Shown here piece by piece: positions 34,950 to 45,050 of a stretch of 64,000 bases of DNA. The stretch is taken from positions 806,001 to 870,000 of the forward strand of contig JACJYU010000001.1 of assembly GCA_020635915.1 (NCBI GenBank), given 5' to 3'. Position 1 is the first letter of the stretch. Every line of letters begins with the position of its first letter. Made by a program: the position numbers and the translations under genes. Source of the stretch: Flammeovirgaceae bacterium (GTDB lineage: Bacteria > Bacteroidota > Bacteroidia > Cytophagales > Cyclobacteriaceae). The notes under the pieces are model-generated. The model saw only the letters and a list, made by a program, of their open reading frames with translations. It searched no databases and was not told the origin of the DNA.

Positions 34950-37442
34950 TCAATACCCGCAATATTCCAGTCCGAAATCCCCAATGGGCTGCCCGGGAGG
35001 TGCTTCCAAAGCTTTTTCGTTTTTAAACTCATCGGGTTCTTTTTCAAACCGGTCGATCTGCGCCAACACATAGTTATAATGTGCCTTCCAGTCTTCGTCA
35101 CGGGTGGACTTCACCTTGGCAGACACCCACTCCTTCAGCTTGTCTATTTGCAATGCGGCAATGGCCTTTACCTGTGTGGAAGCCTGGTCGCTTGCCGCCA
35201 GGGAAAACATGTTGGCTAGCAACACGTTGTCCACCACTATCTGCACTGCACCTTCGTAGCCGGGCTTGGCACTGGCCTTGAACGTGTAGGCCACTGCCTT
35301 GTCCATTACGTTTTCCAGGCTGGGGAGCCTGGCGTCCCGCGAATGGTATTCAAACAGGCGGGCGGCACGGGCCGGGTGCAACAGCAGCCCGAAGCTCATG
35401 TCCGCGGCACTTTCCACGGCCGCCAGCGGGTCAAAGGTGAGGCCTGTACGTATCTTGATGACTTCCCGGTGCCGGGAGTAGCCCAACGGCCGCGGGGGTA
35501 TCAACTTGATTATGCTTTCGGGCAATGCGAGCACACTGGGGTCAACTGTTTTTAACACCGCCTCAATGGCCTTGATCTGGTTTTGGGGAGGGACCATCTC
35601 CGTCACCGGCTGTCCGTCCCCGCGCAAGGCGTAGCGGTAGTTGAGCCCTCCTATTATTTTGGAGGCAGCTTCCGTCTGGTAGCGGTGAAAGAAATACATG
35701 GGCACCAACACCTCTTCCAACATGGCCATGGGGGTATTCATTTTGATATTGTCCTCGCCAAAGTTTTTGAGGGCAACAGAGCGCACCTCCAACATCCTCA
35801 ACAGTTCATCGGAAGCATCCCGTCCATTGTCCCACAGGTGGGTATAGGGGTGGGCACTTCCCAACGGCCGTGCATCCTGGTCGGACAAAAACGTGAGCCC
35901 GGCCTTGAGCCCATTTTGGATGATATCGTTAAGGGCCTTGTCCTCATCGGTGCCAGGAGGGAAATCCTGGTACCCGTAAGCCACTGACATTTTATCAAAA
36001 GCCCCAATTTTATTGTCATAAGCGTTGGCCACGCTGATTTTCCCGTCTTTCAGCTCCACCATGGGGTGCGGATAATCCATTACCGAGGCGAGGCCTTCGG
36101 TGCTGGAGGAATAAGAGTGCGCCAGCCCCAGGGTATGCCCCACCTCGTGGGCGGCCAATTGCCGCAGGCGGGCCAGGGCCATCTGCTGCATTTCACCGGA
36201 CACCGGCTTGCCTTCCCCATAAGGGGCAAGCAGCCCCTCGGCTATCAGGTAATCCTGACGTACGCGCAGGGAACCCAATGACACGTGGCCTTTGATGATC
36301 TCACCGGTGCGGGGGTCGGAGACCGAAGAACCATAAGACCATCCCCGTGTGGAGCGGTGCACCCACTGGATGAGGTTGTACCGCACATCCATGGGGTCTG
36401 CATCATCGGGCAGCATCTTCACCTGGAAGGCATTGATATAGCCTGCCGCTTCAAACGCTTGGTTCCACCAGCGGGCACCATCGAGCAATGCCGAGCGTAT
36501 GGGCTCCGGCACGCCAGGGTCAAGGTAATACACGATGGGCTCCACCGCTTCGCTCCTGGCCGCGGTGGGGTCTTTTTTCTTCAGCCGGTGCCTCCTTATA
36601 AACCGCTTTTCAATGGGCTCGCTAATGGGGGTGGCATAGTCATAATAAGACATCTCGCCATAGCCTGCCCGTGGGTCAAACTTGCGTGGCTCATAACCAT
36701 TGTCGGGAAGTTCCACAAAGGAATGGTGCAACCTTACGGTAACATTGTCAGGTGTAGGCGTCACGCTCCTGATGTAATTTCCGGTGGCATCCCCAACGAA
36801 GGTGAGGGTAGCCTCAAACTCGGAGTTTTTGGGAAAGCTTTTTACCCTGGGCAGGTAAATGGCCGAACGCGACTTGTCCAGGGAGTAATTTCCCTGCTTG
36901 CCAGACTTAAGCCTACCGATAATGTCATGGGCGTCCCTGAGTAGGAAATCCGTGGCATCGACAAGCACCCGGTTGGGCTCCTCCGCCACTACGGTAAAAC
37001 CCCACAGGACCGATTGGGCAAATGCCTGCTCCACGGCCTTCCGCTCCATGGCATTGTCACTGTTGGCCCGGTATCCATAATTAGGTTGAAGGAGAAGCAC
37101 TTTTGGCCCCCTCCTGTCAAATTTTACCACGCGCTCATCGCCAAGTTGTCCCCTGTCGAGCCCTATGTCGTTGGAGCCTATACCGGCAGGTAGGGAATTG
37201 ACATACAAAAATTCGGTATCGAACTTATCAATGACCAAAAATACCTTGTCTTGCTTTTCGTCATAGTAGAACTCAAAAAAGCCTTCGTATTTTTTCATCC
37301 CGGCCGTTTTTGCCAGGATGGGGGATTGTATGGCCATGGCCGGTGAAGGCTCCTGTGCTTTTTGTTTTCTTCTCTGCGCATGGACGCCTACGGCCACCAG
37401 GCACAGCAGGATGCAGAGGAACGATTTGAGGTTCGTGTTCAT
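34950..37442 (-). CDS. Secreted zinc-dependent metalloprotease (metzincin-like)
   Basis: An 830-residue exported protein with a signal peptide (about 1-22, ending VGVHAQ). The catalytic metzincin motif is HEVGHTLGLAHS, beginning at His432, with the Met-turn SVMDYPHP about 20 residues later. Before it are a DUF5118-like N-terminal segment (about 30-100) and a DUF5117-like domain (about 100-330, for example YEPRKFDPRAGYG). A helical C-terminal region follows. Proteins of this build are common in Bacteroidota and are thought to be periplasmic or outer-membrane proteases of unknown target. The start codon is followed by the usual Lys and hydrophobic core. Confidence 0.92.
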   Translation of the reverse strand: MNTNLKSFLCILLCLVAVGVHAQRRKQKAQEPSPAMAIQSPILAKTAGMKKYEGFFEFYYDEKQDKVFLVIDKFDTEFLYVNSLPAGIGSNDIGLDRGQLGDERVVKFDRRGPKVLLLQPNYGYRANSDNAMERKAVEQAFAQSVLWGFTVVAEEPNRVLVDATDFLLRDAHDIIGRLKSGKQGNYSLDKSRSAIYLPRVKSFPKNSEFEATLTFVGDATGNYIRSVTPTPDNVTVRLHHSFVELPDNGYEPRKFDPRAGYGEMSYYDYATPISEPIEKRFIRRHRLKKKDPTAARSEAVEPIVYYLDPGVPEPIRSALLDGARWWNQAFEAAGYINAFQVKMLPDDADPMDVRYNLIQWVHRSTRGWSYGSSVSDPRTGEIIKGHVSLGSLRVRQDYLIAEGLLAPYGEGKPVSGEMQQMALARLRQLAAHEVGHTLGLAHSYSSSTEGLASVMDYPHPMVELKDGKISVANAYDNKIGAFDKMSVAYGYQDFPPGTDEDKALNDIIQNGLKAGLTFLSDQDARPLGSAHPYTHLWDNGRDASDELLRMLEVRSVALKNFGEDNIKMNTPMAMLEEVLVPMYFFHRYQTEAASKIIGGLNYRYALRGDGQPVTEMVPPQNQIKAIEAVLKTVDPSVLALPESIIKLIPPRPLGYSRHREVIKIRTGLTFDPLAAVESAADMSFGLLLHPARAARLFEYHSRDARLPSLENVMDKAVAYTFKASAKPGYEGAVQIVVDNVLLANMFSLAASDQASTQVKAIAALQIDKLKEWVSAKVKSTRDEDWKAHYNYVLAQIDRFEKEPDEFKNEKALEAPPGQPIGDFGLEYCGY

Positions 37443-37517
37443 AAGTGTAGAAGTGTTTTTTTTGTACGATCCTAAACTAGGGATAATTCCCCCTATTCAA
37501 AAGGCAAAAAACAAAAC

Positions 37518-37543
37518 GGCCATCCCTGCCACTAGGGACGGCC
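37518..37543 (-). terminator. Probable terminator downstream of the response regulator
   Basis: An inverted repeat (ggccatccct and agggacggcc, one mismatch) with a six-base loop lies about 20 bases beyond the stop of the minus-strand response regulator. The sequence after it in that direction is T-rich. It separates the regulator operon from the protease gene. Confidence 0.6.
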
Positions 37544-37563
37544 ATTTATGGCCATAGGTGGGG

Positions 37564-38199
37564 CTAAATGAGCTTGTCCTGGTTGGCCTTGGCAATGGCC
37601 TCCGATTTGCTCCTCACCTGCAGTTTTGAATAGATGTTTTTAATGTGCGTTTTGGACGTTTCCTTGGAAATAAACAATTCCTCGGAAATTTGGGTGTAGG
37701 TCTTCCCCTCGGCTATCAGCTGCAGGATTTCCGTTTCGCGCTTGGTGAGGGGGCTATTGGGGTTGAGGTGGAAATTATCGATGACCATCCGGGCTATCTT
37801 GCTGCTCATGGGGGCCCCGCCCCTGGTGATCTCGTCCAGGGCAGAGAGCAGTTCCATGTAATTGGCGCTTTTGGTAATATAGCCGGAGGCCCCGGATTTA
37901 AGGGCTTCGTACACCATTTCACTGTCTTCGTACACAGTCACCATGATAATGTCGGCATCGGGGCTTTTCTCTTTGATGATCTTTGTTCCTTTAATGCCGT
38001 TCATCCCCCCAGGCAACTCCACGTCCATCAATACAATGTCTGGCTTGTCGGTGTGCAAATGTTTGATGGCATCCTCGCAGTTGCCATAGCCGTTTACCAC
38101 GGTAAATTTCTGTGAGCTGTCCACAATCATGGTAAAACTGCTCCTGATTTCCGGGTCGTCCTCAACAATCAGGACTCGTTTTTTAGGTTCGGTGTTCAT
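37564..38199 (-). CDS. NarL/LuxR-family response regulator
   Basis: A 211-residue response regulator. The receiver domain has acidic residues in VEDDPE (about 12-16), phospho-acceptor Asp59 in VLMDVELPG, and the Thr/Lys region TVYEDS and GYITKSA. The C-terminal LuxR-type helix-turn-helix (about 145-210) shows SPLTKRETEILQLIAEGKTY and KETSKTHIKNIYSKLQV. The start overlaps the stop of the propeller histidine kinase by four bases (ATGA), so kinase and regulator are one unit. Targets are unknown. Confidence 0.95.
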   Translation of the reverse strand: MNTEPKKRVLIVEDDPEIRSSFTMIVDSSQKFTVVNGYGNCEDAIKHLHTDKPDIVLMDVELPGGMNGIKGTKIIKEKSPDADIIMVTVYEDSEMVYEALKSGASGYITKSANYMELLSALDEITRGGAPMSSKIARMVIDNFHLNPNSPLTKRETEILQLIAEGKTYTQISEELFISKETSKTHIKNIYSKLQVRSKSEAIAKANQDKLI

Positions 38200-41150
38200 A
38201 TTTTCCCTTTAAATATATGTATTGGCAGAATCAGGCTTATTTCCGTTCCTGCCCCAGCGCGGCTTTGAATATACAGAATACCTCCAATTCTTTCCGCCCT
38301 TGCCTTCATATTTTTTAGGCCGTTCATCTTGGCCAGGGCCCCTTTGTCAAACCCCTTGCCGTCATCGGCCAGCTTCATCTCAAAGGCATCGTCCACGATT
38401 TTGAGCGTAAACGTTACATTTTTTGCCCCGGAATGGTTAAATGCGTTGGTCATGGCCTCTTTAAAAATAAGGTTGGCCTCCCGGCTAAACCCGTATGGCA
38501 CACGCACATTTTTGGCCACGCTGTTGAGCGCACGGTACATCATTCCTTTTTCTTCAAACAGCTTTTCGCCAAAATCACGGATATGGAGAAAGAGTTTGGA
38601 CAACTCGTCATTGCCGGGGTCAATGCTCCAGATAAAGTCACGCGCCCCCGTATAAAGGTATTTGGCCGACTCCTCCACCTTGTCGTACAGGGCCACCGCA
38701 TTGCCATTGTTCAACTTCATCAGGCTTACATAGTTGATGATCCGGGTCAATTGGTTGCCCATTTCGTCATGAAAGTCCCTGGCAATTTCCTTTCGCAGGC
38801 TTTCCTGTTCCTGTTGGCGTATCCTTTCCACCTCCATTATCTTGTTTATCTTCTTGCGCACGCGCAGGTAAAAGACCAATACGATAAGGCCGGCCAGCAT
38901 CAAGACCATGGCCACCTGGAATATTTCCGTTTGGTAAAAAGGGGCTTTTACCGTAAAGGCATAGCGCAAGGGCTGCCTGTCCCAACTCCCCTGGTTGTTG
39001 GTGGCCACCACGTTGAAAACGTACTCACCGGGAGGCAGGTTGCTATAGGTGGCACTGCCCACGGAAGAAGGTTGAGACCATGTTTTGTCAAAATTTTCGA
39101 GGAAATATTTAAACCTGACGGAAGACGGGTAACGTTTGTCCACCTGGTTGAATTGAAAGGTGATATGGTTCCTGTCTGCCGGGAATTTTGGCCGGTAGGG
39201 CACCCTGAAAAAACCGGCCAGGCTATCGGAATAGGCACGGCTGGAATACTGCCCATACAGGATTTCAATGTCGCGCAGGTGCAACGGAAAAGAACTCCAA
39301 CCTTCCCGTGGCAGTTCGTTATACCGATAGACGCCATCTATCAGCCCAAAATATTTTTCCCCATCGAGCAAAAAGGCATTGCGGTTTGTCTCCACCCCTT
39401 CCAGGCCATTTTCATAACCATAGTGAAGGTTTTGTTCAATCCCCAACCGGGCGTTTAACTTGAGCCGGGTGATCCCTTGCTCGGTCCCCACCCAGACAAT
39501 GTTGTCGCTGTCTGCGGCCACAAAATAAATAAAGTCCGAAGGCAGGCCGTCAGCGGTAGAGATGATTTTCCTTTTGAAGGAGACCGGGTCAATGAACATA
39601 ATGCCGCTTCCGCCCGAGCCCAGCATAAGCAATGAATCCTTATAGGGATTTATCGAATTGATGATGGTGCTGGAAAACTCCGGCAATGGGATTTTCCTGA
39701 TGACGGAGTCGTTTTTTATCACGGTCAACCCTGCCTCGCTGCCCACATACACTGAATTGAATTTGGGAAAGCACTTTAAAGCGGTCACGTTCCGGTCTTC
39801 AAAACCTTCGTTTAGCAACAGGTTTTTGAACGTTGTCCCATTGAAGTACCCCACCCCATTTGCCCGGGTACCGTACCACACATTCCCCTGCTGGTCTATG
39901 TCCAGGCTGTTGATATAGGCACTTGCAATGCCATCTTCCCTGGTAAACCAATCAAACCGGTCCCTGGCCGCGTTGTACCTGCCCAACCCGCTATACGAGC
40001 CCACCCAAATACTGCCATCGCGGCCCATGCGGATTTGGTTTACCTCACTGACAGCCCCGCTGTAATGCTTTGTTGCACCGTCCGCGTATTTCCATATGCC
40101 CTTGTTTAGCGTGCCTATCCAAAATTCGCCTTCCTTGCCTTTCACCAGCGACAGCACGGAACCGTACAGTTGGTGCCCGTACCGGTCAAAATCCTTCACG
40201 TAAAACTTATAGAGCCCCGAGCCGGTGGTGCCCAGCCAGGTGTTGCCTTCGGAGTCCGGTAAAATCTGGTTGATGTTAACGCCCCGAAGTATGGTATCTA
40301 CCTGGTGTGCCTTCCCCCTTTTCCGTTCCATAAGGAGGTCGTCACCGTACCGGGTCCAGTACACATCGTTCAGGCTATCGTATTGGATGACCTGGTTTTC
40401 AATGTCCATCACGCGCTTTACGAATTTCCTCCTTTGTGTGTCTATGGAAAAATAGCCCTTCTCGGTGTTGATCCACACCTCCTTGCCATAGTTGAAAATG
40501 GACAAGGCGAAGGAAAAATCCTTCGCGTGGTTCAACGAATAGGTGCCAAGCGGTGATTTTATCATAAAGCTGCTGTCATTGAGGTAAAGGCATATCTCCT
40601 TGTTGGGCATGAGGTGCGTATAGAGGATGAGCCTTTTGTCCTTAACCGGTTTGTTCCAGTAGTACACCGAGTCATTGAATATTTTGCCAAGGGCGCGTTG
40701 GCTGTTTACGAAGAAGACGGTATCGTTCACCTCAAATACCCGCCTGATGCTGAGTTTTGCATGCAGCCCCTGTGGGATAAACCTTTTAAAATCCAGCCCG
40801 TTGTAGCGGGTTATCCCTACCGGGTTGATGATCCATAGGTTTTGCCTGGAGTCCAATTTCAGGTATTGGACAATATTGCTCGATAGCCCATCGCGAGTGG
40901 TGTACACTTTGAATTCGTTGCCATCGAACCGGGCAAGTCCACCGCCATTCGTGGCTATCCAGAGGTAGCCCTCCTTGTCCTCCACCATCATGTTCACCTG
41001 GGATTGCGGCAGCCCATCCACCGCTGTGTACTGGCGCAGCGAAAATTGCTGTGCCCACAGCGGTGGGATGGTCACCGCACCTGAAAAGAAAACGACAAAA
41101 ACCAACCGCAACATTAACTTCCCTAAAGTAGTAGTATTCCTGGCAACCAT
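38196..41150 (-). CDS. Two-component propeller sensor histidine kinase (HisKA_3 type)
   Basis: A 984-residue sensor. After a signal peptide (ends near residue 34, LWAQQ) come about 12 to 14 propeller repeats (Reg_prop), for example GYLWIATNGGGLARFDG and GSIWVGSYSGLGRYN, from about 40 to 590. A Y_Y_Y domain follows (about 640-740), ending near PPGEYVFNVVATNNQG. One membrane helix lies at about 745-770, then the HisKA_3 region with His794 in DFHDEMGNQLTR, and the HATPase (FNHSGAKN, ADDGKGFD). A later in-frame ATG at 41114 is an alternative start. The regulator is encoded directly downstream. This is the hybrid-like layout used in Bacteroidota for sensing outside ligands, often sugars. Confidence 0.95.
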   Translation of the reverse strand: MVARNTTTLGKLMLRLVFVVFFSGAVTIPPLWAQQFSLRQYTAVDGLPQSQVNMMVEDKEGYLWIATNGGGLARFDGNEFKVYTTRDGLSSNIVQYLKLDSRQNLWIINPVGITRYNGLDFKRFIPQGLHAKLSIRRVFEVNDTVFFVNSQRALGKIFNDSVYYWNKPVKDKRLILYTHLMPNKEICLYLNDSSFMIKSPLGTYSLNHAKDFSFALSIFNYGKEVWINTEKGYFSIDTQRRKFVKRVMDIENQVIQYDSLNDVYWTRYGDDLLMERKRGKAHQVDTILRGVNINQILPDSEGNTWLGTTGSGLYKFYVKDFDRYGHQLYGSVLSLVKGKEGEFWIGTLNKGIWKYADGATKHYSGAVSEVNQIRMGRDGSIWVGSYSGLGRYNAARDRFDWFTREDGIASAYINSLDIDQQGNVWYGTRANGVGYFNGTTFKNLLLNEGFEDRNVTALKCFPKFNSVYVGSEAGLTVIKNDSVIRKIPLPEFSSTIINSINPYKDSLLMLGSGGSGIMFIDPVSFKRKIISTADGLPSDFIYFVAADSDNIVWVGTEQGITRLKLNARLGIEQNLHYGYENGLEGVETNRNAFLLDGEKYFGLIDGVYRYNELPREGWSSFPLHLRDIEILYGQYSSRAYSDSLAGFFRVPYRPKFPADRNHITFQFNQVDKRYPSSVRFKYFLENFDKTWSQPSSVGSATYSNLPPGEYVFNVVATNNQGSWDRQPLRYAFTVKAPFYQTEIFQVAMVLMLAGLIVLVFYLRVRKKINKIMEVERIRQQEQESLRKEIARDFHDEMGNQLTRIINYVSLMKLNNGNAVALYDKVEESAKYLYTGARDFIWSIDPGNDELSKLFLHIRDFGEKLFEEKGMMYRALNSVAKNVRVPYGFSREANLIFKEAMTNAFNHSGAKNVTFTLKIVDDAFEMKLADDGKGFDKGALAKMNGLKNMKARAERIGGILYIQSRAGAGTEISLILPIHIFKGKI

Positions 41151-41320
41151 CGTACCGCAATTTACGTCAATCTCAAAAAGGCTGGCAAAAATGACCTACC
41201 TTAAGGGAGGCCAACAGCCGGGGTTTTGTTTTTTTTACATCCGTGTGGCCCTAAAAGCTTTCGGCCATGCAACCCAAACCCGCTCAAAACAGTCTTATAG
41301 GATATTAAAATAACAGGTCT

Positions 41321-43714
41321 ATGGTCCGAAACTACCTCCTCACCACCCTAAGGAACATTAGGAAACACTTCAGTTATTCACTCATCAATATCTTCGGCCT
41401 CGGCCTGGGCATTTCCATCAGCCTACTGCTGGCCCTATGGGTAAGGCACGAGGTGAGCTACGATCGTTTTCATGCAAACGCGGATAACATCTACCGGGTT
41501 TCAATGGAAATGAGCTTTGGGGGACAATCCGCCAAGCATTCCATTTCCCCTACTGCCTTGCTGCCCGCCCTGGAGAAAAACTTTCCCGAGGTCATCACGG
41601 GCACCAGGGTGTACAACCCCGCTTCCTACAACCCCTTTATAGTTAAAAGAAATGACAATTTCTTTCAAGAAGGGCAATTTTACTTTGCCGACAGCACTTT
41701 TTTTGATGTGCTCACCTATCCGCTGATAAAGGGGAACCCCAAAACAGCACTGGTAAAACCCAACTCCGTAGTGCTCACGGAGGGCATGGCAAAAAAATAT
41801 TTTGGGCAGGAGGACCCCCTGGGGCAAACCTTGCTCATCAACGGCAACAAAGACTATACGGTGACCGGGGTAACGAAAGACGCCCCGGGGAATTCCTACC
41901 TCAATTTTGATTTTATTGGTTCCTTCTCCTCCTTGTGGCAATCCCGTGAAGAGCAATGGTGGAGCGCCAACTATCAGACTTTCGTTTTGGTGGACAAAAA
42001 TACCGACCTGGCCGCCCTCCGGCAAAAAACAAACGACCTTGTGAAAAAAGCGCTGGCCGATGAGCTCTCCAATCCGGGCGATTATGTCAGGTACAATTGG
42101 ACGAACATACAGGACATCCATCTTCGCTCCGATGCGGCCACGGAAATGGAGCCCGTAGGGAGCATCCAATACGTGTACTTGTTTGCGGCCATCGCCTTCC
42201 TTATCCTTCTTATTGCGTGCATCAATTACATCAACCTGGCCACGGCCAGGGCCGCCTTCAGGGCCAAAGAGGTGGGCGTGCGAAAAGTGGTTGGCGCCTC
42301 CAAAGGACAGCTTATCTCCCAATTCATTGGCGAATCGGTGGTCACCACGCTCTGCGCCCTCGTGCTGGCCTTCCTCGCGGCACAACTGCTTTTGCCGTTG
42401 TTCAATACCCTTACGGGGAAAAACTTTGGGTACAGCACCCTTATGGAGCCTGCCTTCCTTGCGTATGTGATCGCCACTGCGATGGCCGTGGCCCTGTTTT
42501 CCGGGGCATACCCCGCCTTTGCCATTACGGCATTCAAGCCTGTGAACATTTTGAAAAACAATTTCCGAAGCTCTTCCAGCGGGATATGGCTAAGGAAGGG
42601 CCTCGTGGTTTTTCAGTTCTGCATTACCCTCATCCTTACCCTGGGCACACTGGCCATCACCAAACAAATATTTTTCATCCAAAACAAAAATTTGGGGTTT
42701 GATAGGGAAAATACTATTATTCTGCCCCTGGACAGGGAAACCGAAAAGGTGTACACTACGCTCAGGAGCGAATTCCTTAGGTCGGGGAGGGTTGCTGAAA
42801 TGGGCAGGGCCACGGAATCGCCCGTGGAGATAAACGGTGGCTACAGCCTGGGCGTGCTGGGGTCGCAAGACCCGCCCATTTCCATTACGGCCACCTCTGC
42901 GGACGAAGGCTTTGTCCCCTCACTGGGCATGGAGGTGGTATCGGGCAGGAACTTTAACGAAAACGACATTAAAAATTTTTACAAGGACACCACTTATGCC
43001 TTTATGGTAAACGAATCGGCACTGGCCCGCCTGTTCCTTGACAAGGAAGAGGCCATTGGCAAAAAGGTGTCCCTCAACGGGCGCAATGGGGAGATCGTTG
43101 GCGTGGTGAGGGATTTCCATTTTGCCTCCCTCCACATGCCCATTGGGCCCCTGGCAATCTTCAGCGGGCCCAATGAATATAATTTCGCATTTGTAAAACT
43201 GAACCCCGGGCCCCTCAGCCAAACCCTTGAAGAACTGAAGTCCATTTCCAATACCGTTGCCCCGCACCGCCCTTTCAGTTACGAATTTATGGACCAGCAA
43301 TTTGAGGCCCTATACAGTGCGGAACACCGCATGGCAAGGCTCTTTGCCATATTCTCCACCCTGGCCATTGTTATCGCATGCCTGGGCCTGTTGGGGCTGG
43401 TGTCGTTCTCCGCCACCCAAAAAACAAAGGAAATCGGCATAAGGAAAGTATTGGGGGCCACCGCAGGAAATATTGTGCTGCTCATTACCAATGAATATAC
43501 AAAGCTGATCGGTATGGCCATTCTTATTGCCGTTCCGGTTTCCCTTTATGCCATCAATCAAATGTTGGGCAACTTTGCCTATAAAACCACTATTGGGCCC
43601 CTTTCCATCGCCTTGTCGGTTTTGGCGTGCGTGTGCATTGCTTTCTGCACGGCCAGTTACCAGGCACTGAAAGCAGCCATCATCAACCCCACCGAGACGC
43701 TTCGGAATGAATAG
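41321..43714 (+). CDS. MacB/FtsX-family ABC transporter permease
   Basis: A 797-residue inner-membrane permease with duplicated MacB-type halves. One helix starts at about residue 19 (INIFGLGLGISISLLLALWV), then a MacB_PCD periplasmic domain (about 45-240), three helices around 285-400 with the FtsX signature FRAKEVGVRKVVGAS, a second hydrophobic segment near 430, a second periplasmic domain, and three C-terminal helices with TKEIGIRKVLGATAGNIVLL. The family moves peptides, antibiotics or lipoproteins, or transmits signals to cell-wall enzymes. No ATPase gene is adjacent, so the partner is encoded elsewhere. It overlaps the next gene by eight bases. Confidence 0.92.
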   Translation: MVRNYLLTTLRNIRKHFSYSLINIFGLGLGISISLLLALWVRHEVSYDRFHANADNIYRVSMEMSFGGQSAKHSISPTALLPALEKNFPEVITGTRVYNPASYNPFIVKRNDNFFQEGQFYFADSTFFDVLTYPLIKGNPKTALVKPNSVVLTEGMAKKYFGQEDPLGQTLLINGNKDYTVTGVTKDAPGNSYLNFDFIGSFSSLWQSREEQWWSANYQTFVLVDKNTDLAALRQKTNDLVKKALADELSNPGDYVRYNWTNIQDIHLRSDAATEMEPVGSIQYVYLFAAIAFLILLIACINYINLATARAAFRAKEVGVRKVVGASKGQLISQFIGESVVTTLCALVLAFLAAQLLLPLFNTLTGKNFGYSTLMEPAFLAYVIATAMAVALFSGAYPAFAITAFKPVNILKNNFRSSSSGIWLRKGLVVFQFCITLILTLGTLAITKQIFFIQNKNLGFDRENTIILPLDRETEKVYTTLRSEFLRSGRVAEMGRATESPVEINGGYSLGVLGSQDPPISITATSADEGFVPSLGMEVVSGRNFNENDIKNFYKDTTYAFMVNESALARLFLDKEEAIGKKVSLNGRNGEIVGVVRDFHFASLHMPIGPLAIFSGPNEYNFAFVKLNPGPLSQTLEELKSISNTVAPHRPFSYEFMDQQFEALYSAEHRMARLFAIFSTLAIVIACLGLLGLVSFSATQKTKEIGIRKVLGATAGNIVLLITNEYTKLIGMAILIAVPVSLYAINQMLGNFAYKTTIGPLSIALSVLACVCIAFCTASYQALKAAIINPTETLRNE

Positions 43715-44990
43715 GATTTTGCCTAGCATACTCTCGGTTTTATTGTTTGCTGCCGGGACACCCGTTGCCTTGCCACAAGGCCTGCAACAATACTATGATG
43801 CGGCCACGGAAGCCTATGGGCAAAAAGACTATAAAAAATTTTATGAAAATATTGTGGAGGCCAATAAACTCCACCCCTACCACCAGGTAATCCTTTACCG
43901 GCTCGGTATTGCCGCAGCACACTTGCACAAAAGGGAAGAAGCCTTACGGACCCTAAGGAAAGCCATTCAAATCAATGCCGTCTTTGATTTGAGCCTGGAA
44001 GATTTTGATCCCATCCGTGATGCCCCGGGGTTTCAATCCCTGATAAAGGCACAGCAAGCCTTGCAAACAACAGAAACCCGGTCGGACACGGCCTTTACCA
44101 TTAGCGACCGCACTGCCCATATCGAATCCATAGCCGTGGACAGCCGCAATGGGGACTCCTACCTGGCCAGCATCCACAAGAAAAAAATAATAAAAAGGGA
44201 CAAGGACGGAAAGGTAATGGATTTTACGGGCCCAGGCGCGCATGGACTGACGGCCGTTTTTGATGTGCAAGTCGACCCGGAAAACAACTGGCTGTGGGCT
44301 TGTGCGAGCCCTATGCCCGAAATGGAAAATTATGATTCCACGGAACACTCGGCCCTTTACAAATTTGACCTGAAAACAGGGGCGTTGGTTGCTAAATATG
44401 AAAGTCGTGGAGCGGGTCCATTTGTATTTGGCGACCTGGCCCTAAATGCCCAGGGCCAGGCATTCGTAAGTGACGGAAAGACGAACACCATCTTTGTGGC
44501 GGACGAAAAATCCGGAACATTACAACCTTTCTATTCCTCCGAAGTATTTTGGAACATCCAGGGCATTGCCTTTTCATCAAATGGCCGGTACTTGTTTATT
44601 GCAGACTACATCAAGGGGTTGTTTAGGTTGGAAGTTGCAACCCAGGAATTGACCGAACTTGACAATGGCACCGAACTATCCCTAAAGGGGATTGACGGGT
44701 TGCTGTATTACAACAACAGCCTGGTCGCCATCCAAAATGGGGTTGTGCCCAATCGCGTGGCCCGATATGCGCTTGGTCCCGGCCAGGCCCGTATAGTAGG
44801 GGTTTCCATAATAGACAAAGGGCACCCGGCCTTTAACGAACCCACCATGGGCTGCATCGCCAACGGCCGATTGTACTACGTGGCCAATAGTCCTTGGAAT
44901 GCGTACGATAAAAGCCATGTCCTCCAGCCCCAAAAAACCGCTGACCTGGTCATACTCACCATAGGGTTGGGGGACGGGGCATCCCATTAA
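43707..44990 (+). CDS. Exported TPR plus beta-propeller protein (SMP-30-like)
   Basis: A 427-residue exported protein. A signal peptide (ending ALPQ, about residue 24) is followed by a TPR-like stretch (about 25-110, with ILYRLGIAAAHLHKREEALR) and then a beta-propeller of the SMP-30/NHL kind (about 125-420). Propeller blades include WNIQGIAFSSNGRYLFIADY and NAQGQAFVSDGKTNTIFVAD. SMP-30 enzymes are metal-dependent lactonases, but the exact catalytic residues cannot be confirmed, so a binding role is equally likely. It is translationally coupled to the permease gene. Confidence 0.75.
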   Translation: MNRILPSILSVLLFAAGTPVALPQGLQQYYDAATEAYGQKDYKKFYENIVEANKLHPYHQVILYRLGIAAAHLHKREEALRTLRKAIQINAVFDLSLEDFDPIRDAPGFQSLIKAQQALQTTETRSDTAFTISDRTAHIESIAVDSRNGDSYLASIHKKKIIKRDKDGKVMDFTGPGAHGLTAVFDVQVDPENNWLWACASPMPEMENYDSTEHSALYKFDLKTGALVAKYESRGAGPFVFGDLALNAQGQAFVSDGKTNTIFVADEKSGTLQPFYSSEVFWNIQGIAFSSNGRYLFIADYIKGLFRLEVATQELTELDNGTELSLKGIDGLLYYNNSLVAIQNGVVPNRVARYALGPGQARIVGVSIIDKGHPAFNEPTMGCIANGRLYYVANSPWNAYDKSHVLQPQKTADLVILTIGLGDGASH

Positions 44991-45024
44991 TCCCTTCCAC
45001 ACTTGTGACTTACAAATAGTCTTT

Positions 45025-45047
45025 GCATTATTATCAAAGAATAATGC
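45025..45047. promoter_or_regulatory. Inverted repeat just upstream of the sigma factor start
   Basis: Perfect eight-base arms (gcattatt and aataatgc) flank a seven-base loop and end three bases before the ATG of the sigma factor. In the mRNA it would form a hairpin covering the ribosome-binding region; as DNA it could be an operator. Nothing comparable was seen before other starts here. Confidence 0.5.
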
Positions 45048-45050
45048 GGC

